The position numbers and the translations under genes are program-made. Below the pieces are notes generated by a model. The model did not search any database. It was not told the origin of the DNA and was given only the letters and a program-made list of their open reading frames with translations. This document shows, one piece after another, positions 1 to 11,086 of a stretch of DNA of 64,000 bases. Numbering within the stretch: position 1 is the stretch's first letter; every line of letters begins with the position of its first letter. Source of the stretch: Trichomonas tenax (Eukaryota; Parabasalia; Trichomonadida; Trichomonadidae); contig JALKBU010000029.1 in assembly GCA_023091735.1 (NCBI GenBank), positions 62,001-126,000 of the forward strand, given 5' to 3'.

Positions 1-1208
1 GCAAAGTTTCTTAATCTTTCGAGTGTTTCGATTAAAAACTTCAATACCTGTTTGTTAGATATATTAAAAAGTTCTTGTAAAACAATTCCATTGCTTATAA
101 TAAAATCATAAAGAGGGGCATCTGGAATTAAAGATGCTAAACCAACTATAGCAAATCCTATTTCTGGCTTAGCAGACATTTGAATGATACTAAATATATT
201 AAATAATTTCTCGAGAAATGCAATATTACATTTTTGAGCAACCATTTCTTTCAAGTTAAAACAAATCAATCCGATACATCGAGCTGCTGATGCAATGATA
301 TTTATTTCATTCTCTGGGTCAATCATATCTGCTATAGTATCAATAGTTATGATCGAAACTTTACCTAAGACTATAGCTTTGTAGTTTATGTTTAAAAGAG
401 TTTCGTTGATTTTCTGACTTCTTCCAAATAAATCAACAACATTTTGAAGATAATCTACTGAGTAGATATCAAATACTGGAGATCGCATTACATTGTATAA
501 TGTATCTAAACCAATTTCAAAGCATTCTAACGTGATTTGCTTTCTTCCATCATTGATAAAAAGCAACCGAATGATTTTAATTTCTAAAAGAATTTCTTGT
601 TGATCTAAAGGAAAAAGAGAATATGAAAAAGCTAAATTCATTATAGATTCGAATAGAAAATCATGGCAGCAATGCTGTGCTACTAAATAAAGATAATTCA
701 ATGATATCGATAAAATTATTAAATCACGATTTCGTTTGCTGGATGATGCTATTGCAGACAGTGCTTTATAACACAAAATTTGGATGTCTTTTGGAAATGA
801 ATTTGTTAAAATAGAAAATAATAAACTTGATATATCCAAATATAATAACTTTGAAAGTATTGATGGTGAACGAATTGTTATTTCACAAATGAGAATAATT
901 ATATCATTAAAATATGGAAATGTACTCTTTGGTTCGGCTAAATCGAATATCTGTGTAAGAAAATCATCCAAAAGTGTCTTTTTGACTGTGATTATATCTT
1001 GATGTCTACATAGAACTCGTAGCTCTTTGATTGTTATGCATAGTTGCTCAATGTTTCTTTTTTCTAACATTTCAGCGAAAATACTGATTCTAGAGGATAT
1101 TTCATATGTAATTTCTTCTGGAGATAGGCTTGCAATATTTAACTCAGTTATTTTATCGTTCTTAGACAAGTTTATTTGTGAATTTGAATCACAATCTTTA
1201 TAATTCAT
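1..1208 (-). CDS. Helical-repeat (ARM/HEAT-like) protein, C-terminus cut by window edge
   Basis: An open frame runs on the minus strand from an ATG at 1206-1208 to the left edge (about 402 codons) with no stop, so the protein is partial. It begins MNYKDCDSNSQINLSK and is a continuous series of hydrophobic helices (for example ELRVLCRHQDI, IIASAARCIGLICFN, FAIVGLASLIPDAPL) typical of armadillo/HEAT-like solenoids. The start is supported by a TCATTATT initiator-like sequence 11 bases upstream. An earlier ATG at 1210-1212 hits a stop after four codons. It resembles in style, not in obvious sequence identity, the helical proteins at 11423-12964 and 25168-26667. No catalytic motif is seen; a scaffold role is inference only. 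Confidence 0.8.
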   Translation of the reverse strand, partial: MNYKDCDSNSQINLSKNDKITELNIASLSPEEITYEISSRISIFAEMLEKRNIEQLCITIKELRVLCRHQDIITVKKTLLDDFLTQIFDLAEPKSTFPYFNDIIILICEITIRSPSILSKLLYLDISSLLFSILTNSFPKDIQILCYKALSAIASSSKRNRDLIILSISLNYLYLVAQHCCHDFLFESIMNLAFSYSLFPLDQQEILLEIKIIRLLFINDGRKQITLECFEIGLDTLYNVMRSPVFDIYSVDYLQNVVDLFGRSQKINETLLNINYKAIVLGKVSIITIDTIADMIDPENEINIIASAARCIGLICFNLKEMVAQKCNIAFLEKLFNIFSIIQMSAKPEIGFAIVGLASLIPDAPLYDFIISNGIVLQELFNISNKQVLKFLIETLERLRNF

Positions 1209-1669
1209 TCATAAATAATGATAAAATCTTTTCGAATCAGAACAAATTTCACAAATTATAGAGAGTTGCAAATATGAAATGCGATATAATATTAAATATT
1301 TAGAAAATTAATCAAATATAGTGTATACTGAAATAAATATCTTAAATCATTTATACCCTTCTTTTGCTATTTGTAAACATACTGCTTTGTCATGTGAATA
1401 GAAAAAATATAAGCAAATATCGAATAATCATCAAACAATCAGAAATTCTAATGCATTCAAGCAAAGCTCAAGCAAGCTAATTGTTTTCAAGTATAATAAA
1501 TGACTGACGACTGGCAAAACAAAAAATTTAAAATTAAAATTTGGAAAAACAACGAAATTTTCATGAGAAGTCAAATATTTGTTGAGATCTCAATTGTTTC
1601 AATAAAAATGAAGTCAAATTTTCGTAATAAAATAAACGTAACCAAATATCAATAAAGTCCAATAAAGAT
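1209..1669. other. Intergenic, promoter side of the left-edge gene
   Basis: AT-rich spacer between the start of the left-edge gene and the stop of NECAP. Apart from the initiator-like site near 1214-1221 no gene, RNA or repeat is recognised. Confidence 0.5.
1214..1221 (-). promoter_or_regulatory. Initiator-like element TCATTATT
   Basis: TCATTATT lies just upstream of the start at 1208, with its central A 11 bases before the ATG. This matches the trichomonad initiator pattern TCA-Y-T close to the start codon. Confidence 0.45.
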
Positions 1670-2230
1670 TTAGAGGTGAAGAGCGCCACTTCCAACTGTG
1701 CGCTTCTTTCTTGTAGCAGCACCGCCTGGAATATTGATAGTGATTTTCTGGCCAGCTTGGAGCGAATAGTTTGTTCCAGATGACTTGATTTCAGATGATT
1801 GCTCTGGCTGGTTCTGGCGCTGATCGAATTCCTTCTCGATTCTTGCAGCTTCCTCGCGAGCAACATTGAAGTCGAAAGCCTGGTTTCTGTCATCCATACC
1901 CATGCCGATGAAAGCGTGCTTTGTGCCCTTGACGACACGAAGAACGAAGTAACGGGAGGAGTCCAAAACCTTTTCGACGGCGTTTGGATGGTTGAGTGGG
2001 CACTCGGCGAAGACATTTCCTGTGTTTGGATCATCGAGAACGATGCGGCTGAACTTACCCTTAGCAAGAACGCGGCAGCGGCCTGTCCAAAGCTGATTTC
2101 CTTCCCAACCTGTACACCTGTAACCATCGGACTGCTGGAGTGGTGGGATCTTGAAAACGTGAACGTTCATGATGCATGTGAGCTGTCTTTCGAATTCGTC
2201 ACCAAGGCTAATTTCAAAATCCTCAGCCAT
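1670..2230 (-). CDS. NECAP (adaptin-ear-binding coat-associated protein)
   Basis: A 186-residue protein that matches the NECAP family (PHear domain, DUF1681), a partner of AP-2 and accessory proteins in clathrin-mediated endocytosis. The family hallmarks are visible in order: VFKIPPLQQSDGYRCTGW (about 25-42), WTGRCRVLAKG, SSRYFVLRVVKG (about 91-102), AFIGMGMDDRNQAFDFNV (about 107-124) and GQKITINI near the C-terminus. The usual C-terminal WxxF-type motif is not seen; the protein ends in a basic ATRKKR stretch and GALHL. The ATG at 2228-2230 is the first in frame and has a TCACTTTTCT initiator-like sequence 15 bases upstream. Its codon use is richer in G+C than the flanking spacers, as expected for a conserved expressed gene. 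Confidence 0.93.
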   Translation of the reverse strand: MAEDFEISLGDEFERQLTCIMNVHVFKIPPLQQSDGYRCTGWEGNQLWTGRCRVLAKGKFSRIVLDDPNTGNVFAECPLNHPNAVEKVLDSSRYFVLRVVKGTKHAFIGMGMDDRNQAFDFNVAREEAARIEKEFDQRQNQPEQSSEIKSSGTNYSLQAGQKITINIPGGAATRKKRTVGSGALHL

Positions 2231-2237
2231 CTATTTT

Positions 2238-2247
2238 AGAAAAGTGA
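2238..2247 (-). promoter_or_regulatory. Initiator-like element TCACTTTTCT upstream of NECAP
   Basis: TCACTTTTCT with its A 15 bases upstream of the NECAP start closely fits the trichomonad initiator (TCA-Y-T-W-Y-TC). Confidence 0.6.
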
Positions 2248-3638
2248 GGAAACGGTTATTGTTCTATCAGTTTCTTTCTCAAAAATTTTACACGTCATAT
2301 TTCAATTTACATGACAAAATTTCGGAAATTATTTTCCAAGAACCAGATGATGTATTCCATTTTAAATACAAATAGTGATTATTTCTTCGCATCATATCAA
2401 ATCGAGCAAATCGAAGTTCTTCATAGCATATCAGCCTGCTTTTTCCCCTTTCTATTTTACAAAAATGCACGCTTTCGGTAATTTTGAAGGACATCAGCAA
2501 CATTTTCCTTATTGGTGGTGCTGTGAATGCTATGCATACAGTTACTTACTTAGAGTGACTATGCATTCTTAAAACAGAAACCAGCAAGGCTTCATTTCTT
2601 TTGAAAATTAAGCTGGATTACTGAACTTTCTAGAATGACTTAATATTAACAACAATGTTTCTAGATTGATCAATACTCCGCAATAATAATGGAATGAGAC
2701 TTATTGATCAAATATCATAATCGTCAGCAACACTTTATTATATTGATGATCATTTGAGATTGATCGAACCAATATCATAATGATGATCATATAACAAAAG
2801 TTGATTGCTTTGATGTTTATATCTGCATTATATACAAATGATTCCCATTACATCAACAGTGGGATTACTACCATATCGTTATCATGATTAAGTGTGAATA
2901 AATTAAAATATAATCCCTTTTTAAAAACCCAGTTTCACAATACTTTAGCCACAGGTCTAAAGCAGGCTGTCAGTAATTGTGATTAAAGTTTGGTTGTTCA
3001 AAACAGCGCTGGTGCGTTTTTTTTTTTATTTTTTGAGTCACCTTTCTGTAAACAAGATTTTTAGTGTCACCATTGAATAAAAATAGTGAATGTTGAATTG
3101 TTTTGTAGTGGTTTAGATAATGCTACAGGCTATATATGCCATTGGTTAGACTCCTGGAAAGCCTTTTTATTTTTTTTTCTTTTTCTTTTTGTCGAAAAAT
3201 ATATTTTAAATTCCATGAAATGCATTATATATAAGATATACATGGTATAGTGATGTCAAAAAATACCATATCCTGCTCATCCGGCAGGAAAATTATATAT
3301 TGAAATTTATTATTAGTTCATTTATCATGCTTTTAATTGAATATCATTTCTCTATATGTAGTGGATACTATTTATATTATTCATTAGAATGACTCAAATA
3401 TGCTGAAAAATTTCTCTGATGTATAGATATCCGACCACTCAGTTTTTGTTGCCCTGGGATACACTTTTCGGGATTTGACACTTTTCTGGCTGTTTTTTTT
3501 ACAAATTACATGTCAAAATTAAGTTGTACAATTTTTGCAGAAGTTCAGGCTATTCGGTAGGCCAAATCTTTAAAATCAAGTTAATTATTGTATTTAAAAC
3601 ATGTCTATCTAATTTCATAATTTATGTCACATTTTTTG

Positions 3639-3717
3639 GGATAGGGAATACCTATCCCTAGCAATAATTTTTATTTGTAAATTATTCAATTTTTGATAGG
3701 CTGGGATAGTCTATCCC
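3639..3717. repeat. Two adjacent GGGATAG fold-backs
   Basis: GGGATAGG-GAATA-CCTATCCC (about 3639-3659) is a perfect 8-bp hairpin. About 45 bases further on, GGGATAG-T-CTATCCC (about 3703-3717) repeats the same arm. The four arms could pair in alternative ways. Confidence 0.55.
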
Positions 3718-5060
3718 ATCACAAAAGTAGAGTGATCTGACACATTATACTTACATGTCAAAAATGAGTGTTTTACATAAAGATAAATAAAACATGCATA
3801 ATTAAGGTTCATCTAATATTCTTTATAATGCACATTTTATTTTTCTAATCCCATTATTTGTCATTTGATAAAAATAAAAATTCCAAAAAGAAAATCACAT
3901 TTTTACGGTTCAAGATACGGGAAGGATAAGTTTTTACATCCCCAATACTTTGGGGAAAAGTGGGATCTATATTCTGATGAAAACAAACGATTTATTTTTT
4001 TCAAACATTTAAGAGGGACATAATGAAATCTGAATAATGACTTGGATTTTATAATTATTACATAATGAATGCTGATTGAGCAAATCGTTAAAATAGGCAT
4101 TTTCAATTTTTTTCATTCATTTTTGAAAAATGTTAGATTAAGGAGTATTACATAGTGAAAATGTTCCATATTATGAAAATATTTAATTTCAAATACTACC
4201 CAGTGAATTACATTAAAGTTTTTACTAAGATCTGATATGATAATTTATTTATATATTGCTTTAGTAGTTATAATTAAGCAGATGATTCCTTGTATGATAC
4301 TAATAACAATGAGAGAATTAAATTTACATGAATAAGCATAATCATCATTATTTTGTGAAAATCATCAGTAAAATTTCAACGTTTTGTTGGATTTGATTGA
4401 TTTTCTGTGTATGGAGGTGGTAGAATTCGACTGTATTTTGCGATTCTGCACTCAAATATGAGAAATTATTGTTTTTCGTGATTGAATAATTTTGGACCTA
4501 AAATTGTTAACGGTATGATAATATTTTTATTACAGAAGTGGATAGTGTATACAATTTATTCAGAGAACTTGAAGTCAAATTAATGATCATCGTATGAATT
4601 TTTGAGATATGAAGAAATTACATAATTTATGAGCTGATTTTTTGAAGTTTATTGGTACTCATGTATTGCATGGTATGCGTTAGTTCATGCGGAAAAGCCT
4701 CAGCTAGCAGTTTACATATGAGTTTGGGGGAAACAGCGTTGAACCATCCATTAAAAAATGAATCAGACAACATGACACGTAAACAACCAAAAAGGCAGGG
4801 GGAGTGGCTAAAGTATTGTGAAACTGGGTACTAAGTATTTTGTGCTCCATGATTCTAATTTCATAAGTTTCTTGATCTCCAAAGTAGAATAAATAATTCA
4901 TATAAATATTGTTTATCTATTACTCTCTTTTGAGTTGTTGGCAAAGTAAAATATTTACGTGACAAAAAATCCTCATTATGCATTTTTGAGTTATTCCTAA
5001 CTGTTTATAGGTTGGGAATAAATCAAAAAACATAAAAAATAAGTAGAGTAGTGATATTTG

Positions 5061-6101
5061 ATGGCATTGCTATTTGCAATGTCAATCAATGAAGATTGGT
5101 CCGAATTTTATGGCGATTCTTCCATTGATCATAGTATCGCTACACTTTCTGATAAAAATACTATAAATATTGTTGGCGATAATCACTATTATATTCATGA
5201 CGTCTCATTTGTTGAAATGCGAACACAATCAATTTATTTTAAATCAAGTTCATATCCAGATACATCTGTTCTTGTTGAAAGTACTGGTTTTAGTTCAAAC
5301 ACGGTTGAAGCAAGTTATGGTTGTAATATTTATTTTCATTCTAGCGGTCAATTTGTTCAAAACAAAGTTTGTTCATCCAACTGTTCTCTCAGCAGTTATG
5401 GAAAGCATTCTTGCATTTACACAACTCGTGATGAAAAGCATAAGAACTTTATTTTTCATTCTTCTTTTTCAAAACTTCTTAATACTGCGGGAAGTGGAGC
5501 CTTTTATCATTATTATGGAGATTTTCAACTAAATCAGATAAATATAACAAAATGTGAAAACCACCATTATTCAAGCTTTTATTTTTATCTTCCAAATAAA
5601 GATCCATCAATTTTTTCATCAAATTTCAGGAATAATTCAGCAACATCAAAATTTTGCTTATGTTTGGACATTTCTAATGTATTTACTTATCACTTGACTC
5701 GATGTAATGTTATTTCAGAGAGAACTGATGGCTCAACAGGAGGTGTATTTTATGTCAATGGTTATGCTATTATTGATTCATGTATAATTAAAGATAATTA
5801 TGCGAAATCAAATTATCTGTTTTATGTTGCCTATAATACAAATGGCTTTTATGTCACTAAATCATACATCAACAATCCATATGCATCATCATACAATCAA
5901 TTGCCAACAATCACAGATTCAATTTCAGAAAGTAATGAAATTCCACTCCAATTATTGTCCACCGGTCTGTGCAAAGGACAGAAAGTTAAAAATGTTCAAA
6001 TTCTTGAAATTGAAGATTTCACACAATTTGCAGTTAAATATCCATTTATTCTGCCTCTGCACTACACTCTCTTCTATTTATCCATTCATCCTCCATATTA
6101 A
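5061..6101 (+). CDS. Right-handed beta-helix (Pmp-like) surface protein, probably truncated
   Basis: A 346-residue protein rich in Ser, Asn, Tyr and Phe with short repeating strands (CNIYFHSSGQFVQNKVC, GGVFYVNGYAIIDSCIIKDN, FYLPNKDPSIFSSNFRNNSA). This is the pattern of the parallel beta-helix / Pmp-like surface proteins that are numerous in trichomonads. The ATG at 5061 is the first in frame. It is followed by a short hydrophobic MALLFAMS, weak as a signal peptide. Members of the family usually end with a transmembrane anchor and short tail; here the C-terminus after GLCKGQKVK turns into an uncharacteristic stretch ending HPPY and no anchor is seen. A frameshift or truncation near 6030 is likely, so this may be a fragment. 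Confidence 0.6.
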   Translation: MALLFAMSINEDWSEFYGDSSIDHSIATLSDKNTINIVGDNHYYIHDVSFVEMRTQSIYFKSSSYPDTSVLVESTGFSSNTVEASYGCNIYFHSSGQFVQNKVCSSNCSLSSYGKHSCIYTTRDEKHKNFIFHSSFSKLLNTAGSGAFYHYYGDFQLNQINITKCENHHYSSFYFYLPNKDPSIFSSNFRNNSATSKFCLCLDISNVFTYHLTRCNVISERTDGSTGGVFYVNGYAIIDSCIIKDNYAKSNYLFYVAYNTNGFYVTKSYINNPYASSYNQLPTITDSISESNEIPLQLLSTGLCKGQKVKNVQILEIEDFTQFAVKYPFILPLHYTLFYLSIHPPY

Positions 6102-6287
6102 CAAATTATCGATATAAAAATTCATAAAACTTCGATTCTGTTTATCCATAATATAGATATATAGTTTTTAACTACTTGTTGACCATTTTTTCTTTCCATT
6201 TATGATTTCTGTTTCTTCTCGGATAATGATTCACAAAAAGTTGTTTTTGTTTTAATTTTTTATTCGAAAAAAGATTTATAATTATTG

Positions 6288-6874
6288 ATGTCTTCGAGTC
6301 ATTTGAACGTCACGATGCCCGATCTTTTGTGTGCTGAGTTTCGCGAATACATCGATTTCTTTGGTCTGTTTGAGCATTGCAAAATATTCAAAACCTGCAT
6401 TCTTCAAAAAGAAGTAGTTTCAATTGTTGATTTTGATATGGAATTCTCGACTCTCTTTAACATTATTGACATTTCTTTTCAAAGTCACAAAAACTTTCTG
6501 CACTATTTATTGAATGTGCTCAAATTCATCATTTCACTGTATGAAGTTGGTCCTAATATCTTCTTGACTGCAACATTGAAGCAAAATATTACTATGGATC
6601 GACTCCACTTCAAAATGCATCCAAGAATAATAGCGATAATGTTGTAATAACATTCGTTTCATTTAGTGCCAACGTTGAGTCAAAAGAAAATTTAGAGCAT
6701 TCTCCACTGCAGAATTTTGTATACAATACTTGTAATGATGTTGGAAGTCTATTAATTTCATGTTGTGCTAAGATTGAATCAAAATATAACTATGGATGTA
6801 CTCCACTTCAGATTTCATCCAAGAATAACAATGATGATCCTGCAACAATGTTGATTTCAAGTTGTACAAAATGA
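6288..6874 (+). pseudogene. Frameshifted and shortened ankyrin-repeat gene
   Basis: The frame from ATG 6288 runs to a stop at about 6647. From about 6603 the downstream frame +1 restores typical ankyrin text (PLQNASKNNSDNV, then ENLEHSPLQNF, then NYGCTPLQISSKNNNDD) up to a TGA at 6872-6874. The N-terminal part has the look of the trichomonad DUF3447-type domain (MPDLLCAEFREYIDFFGLFE) but is joined directly to degenerate repeats, so much of the middle is missing. One frameshift plus an internal deletion make this a pseudogene. No sequence was repaired here beyond reading the second frame. Confidence 0.8.
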
Positions 6875-8094
6875 AATCTTCGTGACTAAAATTTTAATAT
6901 TCTTCAATTTGTATAGTTTGAATGGAAATTAGGCATTGCTACTTCGATGAGTTCATAATCCAACAATTGCGATTAATCATACAGCATCATTATAACTCGG
7001 AAGCGAATGTTATCCTTTCTTTAGCTTCATGAAAAGCTAAAATGTGGCCGATCTAATGATGCATAAAAACTGATAACAGTATGGAACTAAAAATAGCTCG
7101 CTTTTCCATATACCAATGATATTTCAACCCCATATCCTATATTATTTTCAAGCTTTAATATATATACTTAGATAAACTCATAAAATTTCAAATATTTTAT
7201 GCTTCTTAGTATTAATATATGAATAGCTTTAAATTCACATAAGCAGTGTGAATATGCGTTATCATTGAGTTATTATTTGATATTGTGCTATTTTGAAATC
7301 ATTTTGGTACTACATGTTTGAAATGTAATATTTATCAATTTTGAAATCTACATTAAAGTGTTATGCTTCCATATCAACTGAAAATTGACTGCAATATGAA
7401 TAGATTGATATTGTCGCTAATGAAAATATGAATGATTTTCAATTACTATGTTGCGTTCATCACACTGTTCTATCAGTGGGGTGGGAAATATTCTTTTATT
7501 TTCATCACCAAAAATGAAGATTCTAAGAACTATTGATCTTTTTTTTTTTAAAAAAAAAAAAAAATATTAACACAACAGGTAGTGTATCATTTCATCATCA
7601 TCAGATAATTAAATTGAAATGTGAAAATCGCTAATATTCAAACATTTGCTCTTGCGATCAATATAATGATTTTCTCATGCCTCTCGTTATGCCTGTGTAT
7701 TCAAACATTCATTATTGCATTTTCCAACACATGAAAGTAACATAATCGATATTTCCTTTAAAAACTCACATTATTTGCAAAATGCTATTCGTATCTCTAA
7801 AAGTTAAGTTATTCATACTTCCAGAGTCAAAGCCATTAAATCTCTAACCCACACAGGAGCTGTCTACTTACTGTGAGCCAAAAGATCATGGCTCATTTTA
7901 TTTAGTTAAGGGATAATTTTCTGAGGGGGAGTGTCAATTTTTCCTTGAGCTTTTCTCCGCTCTTGCTGGCGAGAAAAATTCAATAATGGCATGGATCGAT
8001 GACATAGCTCATTACTTATTTTTATATTTTTATCACCTTCATTGAACAAACTATTTTAATATTATTTTTTTTTTTTCAATAATTCCTTAATAAT

Positions 8095-8176
8095 ACGCTT
8101 TTCGAAAAAGTGAAAAAGTGTGTCCTGAGTTCCATGTCCAGATTTCTCAGGTGTGTGTAGATTTTAAAATTCTTTT
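8095..8176. repeat. Dispersed 80-bp repeat, copy 1
   Basis: The block starting TACGCTTTTCGAAAAAGTG and containing TTCTCAGGTGTGTGTAGATT is matched at 27160-27246 with about 85% identity by eye. No coding content. Confidence 0.7.
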
Positions 8177-8337
8177 TTTTTGTGTGTGTGTGTTTGTTTT
8201 GAGTTTTTGGCGTGAAAATCAACTCTTTTGAAAATTCTAATTCAGCTTATGCGTAACTGTTCGTCATGTTATACAATACGAGTTATCTTTGATTTATGTT
8301 TACAATCGTTTACAAATATTTTAAAAAACGCTCAATT

Positions 8338-8388
8338 TCTGGCATCAACTATTCTCGACATTTGCTGCTCTGGAGAGCCTATGCCAGA
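8338..8388 (+). other. Diverged relative of the CTGGAGAGC hairpin
   Basis: TCTGGCAT (8338-8345) pairs perfectly with ATGCCAGA (8381-8388), and the loop carries CTCTGGAGAGCC. The arrangement matches the hairpin at 17531-17596, including one compensatory base-pair change. The second copy of the surrounding repeat (30537 on) has lost the left arm. Confidence 0.5.
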
Positions 8389-9031
8389 GGCTGATCATTG
8401 TTGATGATATTGTTTTTTGAAAAAAAAATCGACAGTTAATACTAATGACTGTGATGCTTGCATACTGTACCATTCAAATATCCAAAACCTGTTCTGCTTG
8501 ATGACAGACTGCTTGGAGCTATATTGAATGTTGATTTTTTAGGAAATTACGCAATTCGGGGTCATTTCTTCCAGGCGATCAAAGCACTGGATTTTTTACA
8601 AATAATTGTTTACGATCAAGACTCTTGAAGGGATTTTACATCATTTTACTAACTAGAATACGCTGCTTGTACTTAGAGAAACTGCTGAAGACCATAAAAT
8701 CACTCAAAAATCTCACATTTTTGTAATTCTGATGTATTTTTACATAAAATTCTAGATTTCGATTCAATGCTCCATGTTCTATACAGGTCTGGGCAATATG
8801 AATTGAAATATGGTTGACTATAATCATTATTAGAGATAGATAAAATTTAAATTAAATTTTCAAACGCTCAGATTTGATTGATTAGAATAGATACAGCATT
8901 CTGCACATGCGTATATCGATATATCTGTATATAATTTTCATCCCCTAAATATTGGATGCATCCCCTATTTAAATACAGTGTCGTCCACCATGTGTATCAC
9001 AGGCGTGATTTTCGAGGATTTTCGAAATACG
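8350..9031. repeat. Dispersed 680-bp repeat, copy 1
   Basis: Near-identical to 30537-31209. Similarity begins at TATTCTCGACATTTGC and ends near CGTGATTTTCGAAAT. The copies differ by scattered substitutions and a 10-base insertion/duplication near the right end. No terminal inverted repeats or target duplications were found. It includes the hairpin at 8756-8809. Confidence 0.85.
8756..8809 (+). other. Candidate RNA hairpin inside the dispersed repeat
   Basis: ATTTCGATTCAATGCTC (8756-8772) pairs with GGGCAATATGAATTGAAAT (8791-8809): 17 pairs with two single-base bulges and two G-U pairs, loop of 18. The same 54 bases are unchanged in the other copy (30943-30996), although the copies differ elsewhere. 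Confidence 0.5.
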
Positions 9032-10486
9032 TACTTAATAACTTTTTATGATGAATAGATATTAGAATAAAAAAAACTACAAATATAATTCATTTTCCGG
9101 GAGCCATGTGGAAACCAGACGATTTTCGAGATAAAGCTAGTTAACGGAAAATCGAAATTATTCAAAAAATCATAATTCTGATATAGTAGGTTTAAAAAAA
9201 TAACTGCATGCTGCTTTAGATCATGCTTCACTTGCACATGTGTTTTAATGAAAGGAACAAAATAGAGTACGTTTATATCGTCCAATAGGTTCAAAGTTGG
9301 AAAGAATCTTTAATGACCATATGGCGTAGTTAAACAATATTTCAAATTATTTATATAATATGATTATATACGGTCCACACTATCGTGCTACCAGAGCATA
9401 TTTTTGTTTTGGCGTTTCTACAAAACTTTATGCGTCATATTTTTGAATCTAGTTTAACCTATATATTGTCACTTTTCAAAAGAATATTACAAATGTGCAG
9501 TAAAAGTTCCTCTGGAACAACACTTTGAATCATTTCAACAACAGCCACGAATACCTCACTCATGCTATATACGAGTCGATGCAAGAAATATGCAAGTACC
9601 TCACTCCAAAGCAAAAAACAAAGAAAATTAACTCATCATGAAGCACATAGACTTACACTGAACAAAACTACAAAATATAAAGCTTTTGCAGATATTAAAT
9701 ATCAAACACAAGTAAATGAAGTATTTTACACAATAAATTGTCGAGTTCTATCAAAGAATTTTTCAATTGGTTAGTTATTCATCCCCAAAGTTGCATGTTG
9801 CATCTACAGATGAAACAAATCAGAAGATGATGTTAAAAATTGCTTATATTCCACATAAAAACGCCGATAATTCTTTTCTTGTTACAATATTACAATACTT
9901 GAATTAACATACTAAAAATCGAAAGATCTACCACTAAAACTACAAATGCTTTCACAATATGTTTTTGAGAAATTATTAAAAGATCAAAATGATAAATAAG
10001 ATGCAATATTTCAAAACAATAATATACGTTACCTTTAGGAGTATTTGATATATCGCGTGCATTACATATACCTTTAACTATAAAGAAATTTTGTGTTTAA
10101 ATGTTTAGTGAACGATTTGAATAAGGTTAAGAGTGTCACGACGTTTTAAAATCATTTTGGTACTACGCATTGTTTGTTATCTTTGAATGATAGAGGCTGA
10201 TGATAAATCTATCTCGATTTAATATTGTTTTTTATATATTTGTTAAATCATAAATCAACAGTCTGACAGCTATGCAATGAGATGTAAAGACGAAAAAATG
10301 ATGTGCTTTGTATGTAATTAATCTTAAATCCAAAATAAAAAATCATCAAAATAATAATTTTTGAGATAATTTTTGTCAAACACATTGCACATCGATCTCG
10401 TTCGGTGTTTTCATTATAGATCTTAAAAGAAAACAACTATAGTTACGGTATCGTTGTCAATAAATATGGTATCGCAATAAAAATAA

Positions 10487-11086
10487 ATGCGTGAAGAAAA
10501 TCATGATTTAAAACTAAAGAAAGTTCTTGCAAAGCTTACATCTGAAGAACTGACACTCCTATACAACTATTTTAACTCTAGCGAAGAGACAACAACTAAA
10601 TGCAGGAAATCATTTTCGCTACAAGAAGATGAACGATTGAAACAACTTGTTGCACAGTACGGCACTGACAATTGGAACATAATAGAGAAGGAAATGCCCG
10701 GAAGGAATATAAGACAATGCAGGGAAAGATATAAACATTATCTCGCTCCAGAAGTGTCTCAGAAGCCTTGGTCTAAGGAGGAAGACGACCTACTCATTGT
10801 GAAATACAAAGAATTGGGACCCAAATGGGTAAAAATGAAGAAATTTTTCGATAATAGAACAGATATTAATATTAAGAACAGGTGGATTCGTTTATGGAGG
10901 AAGAAGCCGATCGAAGAGCCACCGAGTACTTCTCCACCATATATACAACCTCCTCGTCAGGAAGTTAATATGAACCAAATTATTGTTCCACCATTTGTGC
11001 CTCGTCCTGGAATTACGACACGTCAGGACGCGTTTTCTTACCAATTTCCAGGTGAGAATATATTGAATCTATTAGTTACAAAATGA
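10487..11086 (+). CDS. Two-repeat Myb DNA-binding protein
   Basis: A 199-residue protein with two Myb/SANT repeats. Repeat 1 (about 40-90) has FSLQEDERLKQLVAQYG, NWNIIEKEMPGRNIRQCRER and then YKHYL; repeat 2 (about 93-143) has PWSKEEDDLLIVKYKELG, KWVKMKKFF and NIKNRWIRLWRKK. The spaced tryptophans/aromatics and the basic recognition helices are intact. Trichomonads use many small proteins of this R2R3 type as promoter-binding transcription factors, so a nuclear regulator is likely; its targets are unknown. The C-terminal 55 residues are Pro-rich and low in structure. The ATG at 10487 gives the natural N-terminus, a leucine-rich helix before repeat 1. The gene stands alone, with 336 bases to the convergent gene downstream. 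Confidence 0.93.
   Translation: MREENHDLKLKKVLAKLTSEELTLLYNYFNSSEETTTKCRKSFSLQEDERLKQLVAQYGTDNWNIIEKEMPGRNIRQCRERYKHYLAPEVSQKPWSKEEDDLLIVKYKELGPKWVKMKKFFDNRTDINIKNRWIRLWRKKPIEEPPSTSPPYIQPPRQEVNMNQIIVPPFVPRPGITTRQDAFSYQFPGENILNLLVTK

Larger units (their letters stand above)
2231..5060. other. Long intergenic stretch, no convincing gene
   Basis: About 2.8 kb of AT-rich DNA without a convincing coding frame. It holds two short GGGATAG palindromes (3639-3660 and 3702-3717), TTACATGTCAAAA motifs near 3508 and 3751, and a slightly less AT-rich patch at about 4680-4830 that encodes nothing recognisable. Confidence 0.5.
6875..10486. other. Long intergenic region with dispersed repeats and hairpins
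   Basis: No convincing gene. It contains a T-run running into an A-run (about 7541-7564), an 80-bp repeat shared with 27160-27246, a GT-rich stretch near 8182, a diverged hairpin at 8338-8388 and one copy of a 680-bp dispersed repeat (8350-9031). A short frame at 8636-8827 falls inside the repeat and is judged non-coding. Confidence 0.5.

Noticed and set aside
784..1002. Plus-strand short frame near the left edge
   Set aside because: Shadow of the minus-strand helical-repeat gene, which is much longer and protein-like.
1561..2239. Frames overlapping NECAP on both strands
   Set aside because: Shadows; only the frame 1670-2230 matches a known family.
3105..3160. Stretch with tRNA-like look (GTGGTTTAGATAATGC... 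)
   Set aside because: No acceptor or T-arm pairing could be formed.
4652..4834. Short plus-strand frame in a slightly GC-richer patch
   Set aside because: No family match, no promoter-like sequence; could be an old transposon trace but nothing supports it.
8636..8827. A 63-codon frame on the minus strand, also present in the other repeat copy (30823-31014)
   Set aside because: Conserved only because the 680-bp repeat is recent. The few amino-acid differences (H/Y, E/D, F/V, Y/C) all come from replacement changes, with no sign of selection on protein.
9562..9774. A 70-codon plus-strand frame
   Set aside because: Low-complexity, Lys/Thr-rich text without motif; no conserved start context.
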